Both the position numbers and the translations under genes were made by a program. The notes beneath the pieces are model-generated. The model had not been told where the DNA came from. It worked only from the letters and a program-made list of their open reading frames with translations, and searched no databases. 64,000 bases of DNA from Patescibacteria group bacterium (GTDB taxonomy: Bacteria > Patescibacteriota > Patescibacteriia > Patescibacteriales > Patescibacteriaceae): the NCBI GenBank assembly GCA_028704945.1, contig JAQWEL010000004.1, positions 52,951 to 116,950 on the forward strand, given 5' to 3'. This document shows positions 42,638-52,794 of this stretch, piece by piece (position 1 is the stretch's first letter; every line of letters starts with the position of its first letter).

Positions 42638-43069
42638 ATGAAATCTAAGTTATTAGCTGGCTTTAACTTAATTGAAATAATTTTTGCTGTTCTTATATTA
42701 GCCTTTTTAGCTTCATCAATGTTTATTCCTTTTAAAAACGTTTTAATAAAGTCTAAAGATGTTCAGAAGCTTGATGATGTTAAAACATTACAGTCAGCAC
42801 TTGATTTATATAAATTTAACGAAGGTTTTTATCCAGCTACTTCAACTGTTATTGCTGGTCAACCGCTTACCTCCCTTAATAATACTAAGACCTACCTCAA
42901 TAAAATACCTAGTCCGGTAAGTGATAGTAATGACGATGATTATCAATACTATCAATTACAACAAGGCGGTTCTTATAGGATCGATTATAAAATAGAAAAT
43001 AGAACTGGTAACATTTCACCTGGCAAATGTTCAGCTACGCCGAGCTCGGTTTGCAAGCTTGAAATATAA
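42638..43069 (+). CDS. Short pilin-like paralogue without a lectin domain
   Basis: 143 aa. It aligns by eye along its whole length with the head of the preceding modular pilin: LQSALDLYKFNEGFYPATST, AGQPL, TKTYL, GKCSAT, SVCK. It then stops (KLEI) exactly where the other gene enters its Cys-rich hinge. The prepilin site is LLAG-FNLIEIIFAVL, with Asn instead of Thr at mature position 2 and Glu5 kept. Both genes begin with ATGAAATCTAAG, showing a tandem duplication. It may be a structural pilin or a truncated copy. Confidence 0.8.
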   Translation: MKSKLLAGFNLIEIIFAVLILAFLASSMFIPFKNVLIKSKDVQKLDDVKTLQSALDLYKFNEGFYPATSTVIAGQPLTSLNNTKTYLNKIPSPVSDSNDDDYQYYQLQQGGSYRIDYKIENRTGNISPGKCSATPSSVCKLEI

Positions 43070-43106
43070 TAAAACTGCGGTTTAAAATCGCAGTTTTATT
43101 ATAATT
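43069..43106. terminator. Bidirectional terminator between pilin gene and gyrB
   Basis: Stem ATAAAACTGCG / CGCAGTTTTAT, 9-base loop, T-rich on both sides. Confidence 0.85.
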
Positions 43107-43115
43107 TTGTTTAGA

Positions 43116-45200
<2,085 letters not shown>

Positions 45201-45214
45201 TTATTTATTTAATA

Positions 45215-45243
45215 ATTATAGCTTATTTATTTCAAAATGACAA
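45215..45243 (-). promoter_or_regulatory. Promoter of gyrB
   Basis: Minus strand: TTGTCA (45243-45238), 17-base spacer, TATAAT (45220-45215). Confidence 0.75.
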
Positions 45244-45287
45244 GTAAAATCGGGCTAAAAATTATCTTTTACCTTAAACTAAACTTG

Positions 45288-45296
45288 TGGTATAAT
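45288..45296 (+). promoter_or_regulatory. Extended -10 promoter for DUF3160-like gene
   Basis: TG-G-TATAAT (TATAAT 45291-45296), 11 bases before the ATG at 45308. Confidence 0.6.
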
Positions 45297-45307
45297 TAAA
45301 TAAAATT

Positions 45308-47692
45308 ATGTTTATCGATAAAAATAAAACTTCTCAATTTTCAACTTCTAAAGACTCTAAGGCTAGTATTTTAGAGAAAACTTGGTTTAAAGTGGCTGGT
45401 ATAAGCGTTATTAGTCTATCTATTGTCGCTATAGCTTTGGTGGTTTTTTTAAATCTGCGAAATAAGAAACAAGCAGTAATAGAAACAGGGCCTAAAAATA
45501 CCGATTTAACCAGTCTATTACCAACAGATATTAAGCCATTAGAAAACTCTGAAAATAGCAATAATAATAGTTTAGTTCAAGCAGAGAAAGTATTTTTTGG
45601 AAATTATTATCAAGAAATTAAAGAAAGCTTTACTGCCAAAAAAAAGGATTCCGATTTGCCGCTTGACGTCAAGGTAGATGCCGCTAATTATTATCCTTTG
45701 TCGCGAGAAATAAATCTTGATAATGTCGTTAATAACCTGAATACCAACGGTTTTGCGGTAATAGATAATCCCTATGAAAAGGAGGCCAAAGATTTTTATT
45801 CTATTTATAATATAATTAGCCAGAAGCAATTGCCGTTTTTAATAACGAGCGATTTCATGTATTATTATTATCAAACTTTTTTAAAAAGAATTTATAAAAG
45901 TATTGAGACCGATGTTTTTTATAGTTCTTTTTGGGATTTGAATAAGGAGATGTTTGAGCAGGCTGATCAGCGTTATCGAGAACGCTATGTCAAGGTCGGT
46001 ATCCTTAATGATCCGATTTTAGAAGGATTACGTTTAGAAGCGGTTTATTTTGCTATGAATTTAGAGCTTTTAAAACCGCGACTCAACCAAGTTATTCCCA
46101 TCCAAAAAGATTCGGTTAAGCCGAGGGATTATTTGGCTGGTAATTTTACTAATTTAGAGGCTGAAAAATATAGTTTTACGGCGCCAGATTATTTAAACCC
46201 GACCATTAAAAGCGAATTAGCGTTAATTGATAAAGCTGGTAAATATAATAAAGACATTAAATCGCCAGCTTTGCTTTATGAGCGTGATTATAATGAATTT
46301 AAAATACCGCTTGAATATCAGTATACTCCTAAATTAAATAATTTGTTTCAAGCTATCCGTTGGACTAAGTCCTTATTTCCTCTCTACTATAAGGACGCGG
46401 ATTGCCCCAGTTGTTTTTTAGATAAACAAGATTGGTACATTAATCAAGCAGCCGCGCATTTAATTGCCCGTGATTTATATCAGAAACAGGCTTGGCAAAA
46501 TAAATGGGCTAAGGTTTATAAGGCAATCGGTTTTTTTTCCAATATTAGAAGCGAATTGGCTTATATCGAGTACGACCAAGCCTTTAGGGAACTATATCCT
46601 AATAAAACAGTAGAAGATGTTTTTGATAATAGTAATCCAAGCCGTAATACTGATTTGGAAATCTTAAAAAACAAGATTGCTGATAATGATTATGATCCGG
46701 CTAAGGGAGGATTAAATCGCCAAACTGAAGTTGGTAAAAGAGAATCAGGCATGCGTATCTTGCAGGATGATTATGATCCAACTGAATTTTTTTATAGCAA
46801 GCTTCTTTATGATAAGGTTGGCAATTATATTAATTATCAAACCAATAAAGTCTATCCAGGGCTTAATACCTTATGTGATATTAAGGCTGACACTAAAATT
46901 CGTTGCCGTGGTATAGCGCTTGATTTAATTAATCCGACTTTTAACGAGCCAATTACAACTGATTATTTTGCTGTTAACACTAAATATGAAAATTATGCCA
47001 ATCAAGTTCCTTTATTAAGATCGCATTTTGCTAATTTTAATGAAGTTGATTGGCATAAAGACGCTTTTTGGTCAAATTATAATATTGGCAGAAAATTTTT
47101 AAATAGCCGTCGTCAAGATAATTTTCCTCATACAGAATCAGCTGCTTGGGTAAATAGGGTTTTAGAAACAGTGGAGTCAGCTAATTTAAGCATAGGTTTT
47201 AGTTCTGATCATTGGATATCTTCAGTAAAAAAGGAAGTTAAGTTAAGTACCGCGCCAAGTAAAGTAATCGCCTATCATTATATTGAACCCAATCTTGATT
47301 TAATCAGTGAGATGTTGGCTAATACTAAAATGATTTTTAATGTTTTTGTTAAGCTTGATTTAGTTAAACAAAATAATGGTGATTTTAAAGAATTAATAGA
47401 AGACTTAGAAGTGCTCCGCTTAATGGTTATTAAAGAAAATAAAGGCGAGGACTTTTCTTACAATGATTGGCTTAGCGTCAACAACTTAATCAGTAAATAC
47501 TATGTTGATAGCCTTGGTGTTAAAGAGAGAAAAATTAGTTTTAATGATCCTATTAATGATCCAAACGCTCTAAAGGCAAAAACTTTAAAGCAATCTATCA
47601 GTAAATTAAAAATATTAGCTGAAGTTCATAAGGTGGGTGATAGGGATGTGATTTTTGTCGGCCCGGCTTTTAGCTACTGGGAAGAAAAATAA
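45308..47692 (+). CDS. DUF3160-like membrane-anchored extracellular protein
   Basis: 794 aa. One transmembrane helix at about 28-50, then an Asn/Ser-rich linker and a very large, Tyr- and Trp-rich, mostly helical outer part. Blocks such as PFLITSDFMYYYYQTFLKRIYKSIE (split here for length), NLFQAIRWTKSLFPLYY, AAHLIARDLY and SGFSSDHW-like SIGFSSDHWISSV fit the DUF3160 family, whose function is unknown. It starts about 5 bases from its predicted transcript start. A single-pass membrane protein follows 3 bases later and is probably its partner. Confidence 0.7.
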   Translation: MFIDKNKTSQFSTSKDSKASILEKTWFKVAGISVISLSIVAIALVVFLNLRNKKQAVIETGPKNTDLTSLLPTDIKPLENSENSNNNSLVQAEKVFFGNYYQEIKESFTAKKKDSDLPLDVKVDAANYYPLSREINLDNVVNNLNTNGFAVIDNPYEKEAKDFYSIYNIISQKQLPFLITSDFMYYYYQTFLKRIYKSIETDVFYSSFWDLNKEMFEQADQRYRERYVKVGILNDPILEGLRLEAVYFAMNLELLKPRLNQVIPIQKDSVKPRDYLAGNFTNLEAEKYSFTAPDYLNPTIKSELALIDKAGKYNKDIKSPALLYERDYNEFKIPLEYQYTPKLNNLFQAIRWTKSLFPLYYKDADCPSCFLDKQDWYINQAAAHLIARDLYQKQAWQNKWAKVYKAIGFFSNIRSELAYIEYDQAFRELYPNKTVEDVFDNSNPSRNTDLEILKNKIADNDYDPAKGGLNRQTEVGKRESGMRILQDDYDPTEFFYSKLLYDKVGNYINYQTNKVYPGLNTLCDIKADTKIRCRGIALDLINPTFNEPITTDYFAVNTKYENYANQVPLLRSHFANFNEVDWHKDAFWSNYNIGRKFLNSRRQDNFPHTESAAWVNRVLETVESANLSIGFSSDHWISSVKKEVKLSTAPSKVIAYHYIEPNLDLISEMLANTKMIFNVFVKLDLVKQNNGDFKELIEDLEVLRLMVIKENKGEDFSYNDWLSVNNLISKYYVDSLGVKERKISFNDPINDPNALKAKTLKQSISKLKILAEVHKVGDRDVIFVGPAFSYWEEK

Positions 47693-47695
47693 TTT

Positions 47696-48640
47696 ATGCT
47701 TAATTTTTTTGATAAAAAAGAAAAAGTAAAAGAAGAAACTCCGGCAGATATTCAAAAAGTTCTCGAAGAAAGAGCAAATCTTTTAGAAATTTCCGGCGGC
47801 TTGCCTACTAAATGGCTTGAACTCGGAGTTTGGTATACTACTAATAAAAAAAAATTATTCTTAATTCTGACCTGGACTATTGCTATTATCGCTGCTGTTG
47901 TCTGGGCTTATTGTTTATATTTTTTAAGTGATTATATTATTCACACTCGCGATGCCCAAGAAAATGAAATCGCTCTTTCGAATACTATTCAACGGGTAGT
48001 TAGAAAAGATCCACTGGCTGATTATAGCTATAATTTCGTTAAAAGTTTGCCGATTGATAATAACCGTTATGATTTTGTCGGAACTATCACCAATAAATCG
48101 AATAATATTTGGCTTGGGTTTAATTATCATTTTGAAGTTGACGGCAAATCAACGGAAAGGCAGACAAGTTTTGTTTTACCTGGAGAAACAAAGTATTTGT
48201 TATCCTTGGGACAGACTATTGAAAGTCCGTCTTACAATGTTTTGCTAGTGATTGATAATTTGTCTGTTAACAGAATAAAACCCAAAGAAATACCAGATTG
48301 GAGGAATTATTATGACAACAGAATGTCGTTTGTATTTAAAGACAAAACTTTTGTTTCTGGCGGAACGCTTGGTTTATCAGAAAGATTGAATTTAAGCAGG
48401 GTTAGCTTTAATGTTACCAATAATTCCGCTTATAATTTCAGGCAAGTGCCATTTTTGATAATCTTAAAAAGCGGAACCGAGATAGTCGGTATTGATCGTT
48501 ATATAGTGAATGATTTTAAGTCGAGAGCCAGAAAATATGCCGAATTAAGCGTTTTAGGTAAAATTGATAATGTTGATTATATTGAAGTATACCCGGATAT
48601 TAACATCGCTGATTCTTCGATTTATAGTAATATACAATAA
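47696..48640 (+). CDS. Single-pass membrane protein with beta-rich outer domain
   Basis: 314 aa. Charged cytoplasmic N-terminus (1-50), one transmembrane helix at about 56-82 (LFLILTWTIAIIAAVVWAYCLY), and a beta-rich outer part (about 95-314) containing two similar halves. Each half has a FVGTITNKSNNIWLGFNYHF- or VSFNVTNNSAYNFRQVPFL-like strand pair, reminiscent of Ig/FxLYD-type domains that describe protein-protein contacts. Translationally adjacent to the DUF3160-like gene. No specific function recognised. Confidence 0.65.
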   Translation: MLNFFDKKEKVKEETPADIQKVLEERANLLEISGGLPTKWLELGVWYTTNKKKLFLILTWTIAIIAAVVWAYCLYFLSDYIIHTRDAQENEIALSNTIQRVVRKDPLADYSYNFVKSLPIDNNRYDFVGTITNKSNNIWLGFNYHFEVDGKSTERQTSFVLPGETKYLLSLGQTIESPSYNVLLVIDNLSVNRIKPKEIPDWRNYYDNRMSFVFKDKTFVSGGTLGLSERLNLSRVSFNVTNNSAYNFRQVPFLIILKSGTEIVGIDRYIVNDFKSRARKYAELSVLGKIDNVDYIEVYPDINIADSSIYSNIQ

Positions 48641-48673
48641 TAAATAGCGCTATTGAAAAATAGTTTTTAAAAC

Positions 48674-48712
48674 AATACCCTAAGCTTATCTGGATTTAGG
48701 GTATTATTTTTA
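48674..48712 (+). terminator. Rho-independent terminator upstream of rodA/ftsW
   Basis: Stem AATACCCTAA / TTAGGGTATT with a 12-base loop, then ATTTTTATT. Confidence 0.85.
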
Positions 48713-48719
48713 TTAATTT

Positions 48720-49820
48720 ATGTTAGCCAGAATTTTAGCTATTATAAAAAATTTAGACTGGTGGCTTGCTTTGGCTGTTTTTGTGTTGACTTCAATCGGT
48801 TTAGCAGAATTATATAGCATTGATAGCGGTACCGGCGGAAAATTATTTGAACATCAACTCATTGTAGCTTTGGGTGGTATTTTAGCTGTTTTGATTTTTG
48901 TGTTTATTGATTACTATTTTTTTTATAGTTATAGCCAGTATGTTTATGTTTTTGGGGCTATCATGCTTTTATTGGTTTTATTTTTTGGTAAAGAAATTAA
49001 CCACACCAAGGGTTGGCTTATTATTTTTGGCGTCACTATTCAATCGGTTGAAATAGCAAAAATCTGTTTGATTGTTGTTTTAGCTAAATATTTTTCCAAA
49101 GCTTTGATTAAAATTAATACTGTTAAGGTTTTAGTCCAATCAAGTTTATTAGTTGGCGGCTATGTTTTGTTGGTTTTATTACAGCCTGACGCTGGCTCCG
49201 CTTGTGTCTTAATTGGTATTTGGGTAATGTTGATTGTTTTTGCTGGTTTACCTAAAAAATATATTTTTTTCTCACTTTTAGGAATCATTATTGCTGGTTA
49301 TTTATCGTGGAATTATTATTTGGTTGGCTATCAGAAAGATCGCATTATGAATGTTGTTCACTCTGCTAAAGGTTCTTTGACAGGGGATTATAATGTCAAT
49401 CAGGCAATTATTGCTGTTGGATCAGGAAAATTAACTGGCAGAGGGCTTGGTTTCGGCTCCCAATCACAGCTAAGATTTTTACCAGAAGCTAAGACCGATT
49501 TTATGTTTGCGGTGATTTCTGAAGAATTAGGTTTAATTGGTGTGATAACAGTCCTCTTGTGTTTTCTTATAATTTTCTTTAGAATTTTGATAAATTTGGC
49601 TAATGTTAAGAATAATTTTGGGATATATTTCTTACTCGGGACCCTGGGCTTGATTTTTATTCAAATGTTTACTAATATTGGTATGAATATGGGGCTTTTA
49701 CCTGTGGTAGGTATTACGCTTCCTTTTTTGAGTTATGGCGGCAGTTCTTTAGCCGCTAATTTATTCCTAATGGGGATTGTTCAAAGTATTATTGTTAGAA
49801 GTAAAATTAAAAATTATTAA
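48720..49820 (+). CDS. rodA: SEDS-family peptidoglycan glycosyltransferase (RodA/FtsW)
   Basis: 366 aa, about 10 transmembrane helices. SEDS signatures: GKEINHTKGWLIIFGVTIQSVE, QPDAGSACVLIGIWVMLI, QAIIAVGSGKLTGRGLGFGSQSQLRFLPEAKTDFMFAVISEE (in blocks), and the final LLPVVGITLPFLSYGGSS. The LPEAKTDF form and IQSVE segment favour RodA (elongation) over FtsW, but the distinction is not secure. It polymerises lipid II outside the membrane. Followed by rplY after 11 bases. Confidence 0.9.
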   Translation: MLARILAIIKNLDWWLALAVFVLTSIGLAELYSIDSGTGGKLFEHQLIVALGGILAVLIFVFIDYYFFYSYSQYVYVFGAIMLLLVLFFGKEINHTKGWLIIFGVTIQSVEIAKICLIVVLAKYFSKALIKINTVKVLVQSSLLVGGYVLLVLLQPDAGSACVLIGIWVMLIVFAGLPKKYIFFSLLGIIIAGYLSWNYYLVGYQKDRIMNVVHSAKGSLTGDYNVNQAIIAVGSGKLTGRGLGFGSQSQLRFLPEAKTDFMFAVISEELGLIGVITVLLCFLIIFFRILINLANVKNNFGIYFLLGTLGLIFIQMFTNIGMNMGLLPVVGITLPFLSYGGSSLAANLFLMGIVQSIIVRSKIKNY

Positions 49821-49831
49821 AGGAGACTAAT

Positions 49832-50428
49832 ATGTCCGAAATTAAAATGAAAGCTTTCTTGAGAGAAGATAAGGAAGCGAAGTCTGCCCACCAACTTATT
49901 CCTGCTGAATTATATGGTCCGGAGACTGAGAATAAACATTTATTGATTGATTCTACTGATTTGGAAAAGATTTTTGCTGATGGCGGCAAGGCTGTTATTA
50001 TCGACTTAGATATTAATGGTAGTGTTTTTCCAGTTGTAATCAAGGATATTCAGCGCGATCCGATTAAAAGCCGTGCTATTCATGCTGATTTATATCAAAT
50101 CAAAGAAGACCAAAAAATCATTGTTGAAGTTGGTTTAAATCCAATTGGTAAGTCACCAGCTATCACCAATATGGGTGCTACTTTGGTAAAAAATATGGAT
50201 ACTTTAAAAATAGAGTGTTTGCCAAAAGATTTGGTTAAGCATATTGATGTCGATTTAGCCAAATTAGACAATCTTAAGGCTGTTGTTAGAGTAGAAAATT
50301 TGGCTATGCCTAATGGCATTGTAGCTAAAACCAATGGGCGAGCTGCTATTTTTAGTGTTATGGCTTCACGTAAGTCTAAGTCTACTAAATCAGCTGAACC
50401 AGCCAAGCCAGCCGCAGCTAAGAAATAA
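49832..50428 (+). CDS. rplY: 50S ribosomal protein L25 (CTC/TL5 type)
   Basis: 198 aa. N-terminal L25 domain (about 1-88: MKAFLREDKEAKSAHQLIPA, VFPVVIKDIQRDPIKSRAIHADLYQI) and the C-terminal TL5 beta domain (about 89-175), then a Lys/Ala/Pro tail. Binds 5S rRNA. It has one of the clearest Shine-Dalgarno sequences here, AAAGGAG 7 bases before the ATG. Confidence 0.95.
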   Translation: MSEIKMKAFLREDKEAKSAHQLIPAELYGPETENKHLLIDSTDLEKIFADGGKAVIIDLDINGSVFPVVIKDIQRDPIKSRAIHADLYQIKEDQKIIVEVGLNPIGKSPAITNMGATLVKNMDTLKIECLPKDLVKHIDVDLAKLDNLKAVVRVENLAMPNGIVAKTNGRAAIFSVMASRKSKSTKSAEPAKPAAAKK

Positions 50429-50451
50429 TTTTGATTTTAAATTGTTTATAT

Positions 50452-50490
50452 AAAAACCCTGTGCTAATTGTTAGAGCAGGGTTTTTTATT
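50452..50490 (+). terminator. Rho-independent terminator after rplY
   Basis: Stem AAAAACCCTG / CAGGGTTTTT, then TATT. Confidence 0.88.
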
Positions 50491-50494
50491 ACTG

Positions 50495-50523
50495 TTGACA
50501 TTTTAGTATATTTATGATATAAT
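50495..50523 (+). promoter_or_regulatory. Perfect sigma70-type promoter
   Basis: TTGACA (50495-50500), exactly 17 bases, TATAAT (50518-50523): full consensus, the best promoter seen in the window. It drives the gene at 50573. Confidence 0.85.
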
Positions 50524-50572
50524 AAAATATTAAAATTGTTATTTAAAATTATTAATATATAAGGAGTTTATC

Positions 50573-51187
50573 GTGGTTGCTACTAAAAGTGCTCGCAGTG
50601 CTCACGCTACCCGTGAAAGACTTGAAGAACTCGATTATGTTTTTCAAAGCGGTGACTATCAGGGTAGGTCTGTCTTAAGCCTTTTGTTAGGCGGTTATTA
50701 TTTGGACATGCGTCAAATGTTGCGTAAATTGGGAAAGGCTAAAAAATCATCCCATGCTCAACATATTGCGCTTGATTTTTGGTTGCCGAAGGTTAATCAG
50801 TTAAAACCTAGTAAGGTTTGTCCGATTTGCCACAAAAGAACAGTTCACTTTTTTTTATTAAAACAAAATGGAAGAAATGGTTTTTATGAGCCAAATTATG
50901 ACAAACTTTGTTGTGATAATAAAGCTTGCATAACAGCAATGCATTATGGTGAGGGTTGCCCGGGTGTTGGTCGAAGAGTAGTTGATTGGACGGTTCAAGG
51001 AAAAAGCTTGTATGATCTTCGTTCTAACTTTAATATCCCGCAACCTTTTTTAAAACCAGAGTGGGTAACTAATCTTTTGCATGTTGCTTATGAATTGCCT
51101 GATGTTTTGTTTGACAAGTTTGCTTCGAAAGAAGCCAAGAATCAAGTCGCCTTCGCTTACATGGTCAAGCGCCTTATTAAAAAATGA
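50573..51187 (+). CDS. Unrecognised basic protein with zinc-knuckle-like Cys motifs, probably highly expressed
   Basis: 204 aa from GTG 50573, preceded by AAGGAG at 6-base spacing and a consensus promoter. The N-terminus is basic and helical (ARSAHATRERLEELDYVF). The middle has CPICHKRTVHFFLLKQNG and CCDNKACITAMHYGEGC, four or more Cys plus His that could bind zinc in a treble-clef or ribbon fold. The C-terminal third (SLYDLRSNFNIPQPFLKPEW) has no clear family. Own promoter, own terminator: a single-gene unit. High pI and expression signals suggest a nucleic-acid or ribosome-associated role, which is inference only. Confidence 0.75.
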   Translation: MVATKSARSAHATRERLEELDYVFQSGDYQGRSVLSLLLGGYYLDMRQMLRKLGKAKKSSHAQHIALDFWLPKVNQLKPSKVCPICHKRTVHFFLLKQNGRNGFYEPNYDKLCCDNKACITAMHYGEGCPGVGRRVVDWTVQGKSLYDLRSNFNIPQPFLKPEWVTNLLHVAYELPDVLFDKFASKEAKNQVAFAYMVKRLIKK

Positions 51188-51195
51188 GTAAATTC

Positions 51196-51231
51196 AAACC
51201 CTGAGATAGTATCAAAGGGTTTTTGTTTTTT
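51196..51231 (+). terminator. Rho-independent terminator
   Basis: Stem AAACCCT / AGGGTTT with a 13-base loop, followed by TTGTTTTTTT. Confidence 0.75.
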
Positions 51232-51240
51232 TCGAAAAAC

Positions 51241-51270
51241 TTGTCGAAAGTGGGTAAGATAAGGTATAAT
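51241..51270 (+). promoter_or_regulatory. Promoter of the third modular pilin gene
   Basis: TTGTCG (51241-51246), 18-base spacer, TATAAT (51265-51270). The leader of about 90 bases contains AATATATT / AATATATT and CTCG / CGAG hairpins just before the ATG. Confidence 0.6.
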
Positions 51271-51367
51271 AAAATATAGATCAGAAAAGTTATCTATGGT
51301 AATATTTCTTATAAATATATTTTTTAATATATTATAGCTCGTCTAAAGTTATTAGCGAGAAAAATTT

Positions 51368-52636
51368 ATGAATAAGGCTAACAAAGGTTTTACTTTGATA
51401 GAAGTATTAGTAGTAATAGTGATTATTGGTATTTTAGCGACTTTAGTCACTGTAGCTCTGGGCGCAACTAAAGTTAATGCGAGAGATGCGAAGCGTATCT
51501 CGGATATCAAACAAATGCAAACTGCTCTAGAGCTATACTACAATGAAGAGAGTACTTATCCGCCTACTTCAGCCTTAGCTGTTGGTCAAGCTCTAGTAGG
51601 AACACAATCCGGTAAAACCTTTATGGGCAAGATTCCAGCCGGACCTAATATTGGAGAAACTTATACCTATACTCAGATAAATGGAGGTACTTCCTATATC
51701 TTAGGCTACGTCTTAGAGAAACCAGTTAATGAATTTGCTGCTGGCGCAGCGGTAGCTGTGCCGGGTAATGTTAATAATCATTGTCTGTCTTGTAGTGGTA
51801 AATACTGTGGTTCAAATGGTTGTGGCGGAATTTGTGGCACTGCTTGCACTGGCTCTACCCCAGTTTGCAAGAGTGATTATACCGCTTGCGTTGGCTGCAA
51901 TACTAACAGTGATTGTTCTAAAACACCTGCTACACCATATTGTGCTAGCAACGTTTGTAGTGCTACTAGACCAACTCCTTGTTCTGATACTGTTAGTGCA
52001 GCAGCGGAGTGTACTAGCTCTAGCGCTTATGGCGCTATTTGTGGTGGCGGTTATTTGATTTGTAAATCTGATGATAATGAATGCGGTAATATTAATTTAA
52101 TCGCTGCTCCGTCTAATTGTACTAATCCGACTACTTGTAATTGCGCTACTGATAGTTTAACTAAAGCTTGGGAAAATCCTAATGACAGTGTTTCAGAAGC
52201 AGGTAACTATACAGCCACAGATTTGTATATTGGTTATAACAACCTTAATGGCAATGCCAGTAAGACTGCTGTTAATTATACTCCATCAACTAAATATGAA
52301 GCAGCTAAATTTTGCGCTGATTTAGTGATAAATGGTTTTTCGGATTGGTATTTGCCTAGCCAAGCTGAATTATGCACTATGGTTAGAAGCGGAAACTATT
52401 GTGGTAGTATAACAAGTGCTTGTGTTGTTAGTAGTGGCCAATCTTCCGCTACAACTGCCTTGAATGGTTGTACTAATGATAATCCATTACTGTCCGGCTT
52501 ATTTGGCGCAACCTATTGGTCGTCGACTGAGTATAGTGCCGCAATCGCTTGGTCCCAGACCGCTGCCAATGGTACTCAGTATAACTACTACTCTAAGGCT
52601 AACACGCGTTATGTTCGGTGTGTTCGGAGATTTTAG
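51368..52636 (+). CDS. Modular pilin-like adhesin with Cys-rich hinge and DUF1566/Lcl lectin-like C-terminus
   Basis: 422 aa. Prepilin motif NKANKG-FTLIEVLVVIVIIGILATLVTVALG with Glu5; GspG-like helix IKQMQTALELYYNEESTYPPTS. Residues about 135-215 form a Cys-rich hinge (CLSCSGKYCGSNGCGGICG, then CVGCNTNSDC), probably disulfide-bonded. The C-terminal domain (about 215-422) is related to that of the gene at 40867: GFSDWYLPSQAELCTMVRSGNYC, LNGCTNDNPL, ATYWSSTEY, and the terminal VRCVRRF. It has no fibronectin-like repeats. The DUF1566/Lcl domain has a C-type-lectin-like fold in related proteins, so binding to glycans or cell surfaces is likely. Confidence 0.85.
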   Translation: MNKANKGFTLIEVLVVIVIIGILATLVTVALGATKVNARDAKRISDIKQMQTALELYYNEESTYPPTSALAVGQALVGTQSGKTFMGKIPAGPNIGETYTYTQINGGTSYILGYVLEKPVNEFAAGAAVAVPGNVNNHCLSCSGKYCGSNGCGGICGTACTGSTPVCKSDYTACVGCNTNSDCSKTPATPYCASNVCSATRPTPCSDTVSAAAECTSSSAYGAICGGGYLICKSDDNECGNINLIAAPSNCTNPTTCNCATDSLTKAWENPNDSVSEAGNYTATDLYIGYNNLNGNASKTAVNYTPSTKYEAAKFCADLVINGFSDWYLPSQAELCTMVRSGNYCGSITSACVVSSGQSSATTALNGCTNDNPLLSGLFGATYWSSTEYSAAIAWSQTAANGTQYNYYSKANTRYVRCVRRF

Positions 52637-52666
52637 GTGAATAAGCAATAATTTGGTTTTATTATA

Positions 52667-52701
52667 AATACTGGCTATAAATTGACAGTATTTGTTTTGT
52701 T
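52667..52701 (+). terminator. Probable terminator after the pilin gene
   Basis: Stem AATACTG / CAGTATT with a 12-base loop, then TGTTTTGTT. The TTGACA inside it is therefore probably not a promoter. Confidence 0.6.
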
Positions 52702-52713
52702 AATAAAAAGCAA

Positions 52714-52778
52714 CAGTTATTTTAGTTGGGAATAAAACCTTGATAATTTTACGCTTGTTTGGTAAGCTAAAATAATTG
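52714..52778 (+). promoter_or_regulatory. Long inverted repeat in the valS leader
   Basis: CAGTTATTTTAG (52714-52725) pairs with CTAAAATAATTG (52767-52778): 12 bp with one G-U pair, enclosing 41 bases. It ends 16 bases before the valS ATG. No T-box motif is seen. Confidence 0.45.
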
Positions 52779-52794
52779 AATATTAGGAAAAAAT

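Noticed and set aside
51768..52058. Frame-shifted 96-codon hydrophobic frame inside the Cys-rich pilin
   Set aside because: Out of frame with an intact pilin gene; the Val/Leu/Ala bias comes from reading Cys/Gly/Ser codons in another frame.
52682..52687. TTGACA before valS as a -35 box
   Set aside because: No -10 at proper distance, and the hexamer is part of the probable terminator stem of the pilin gene.
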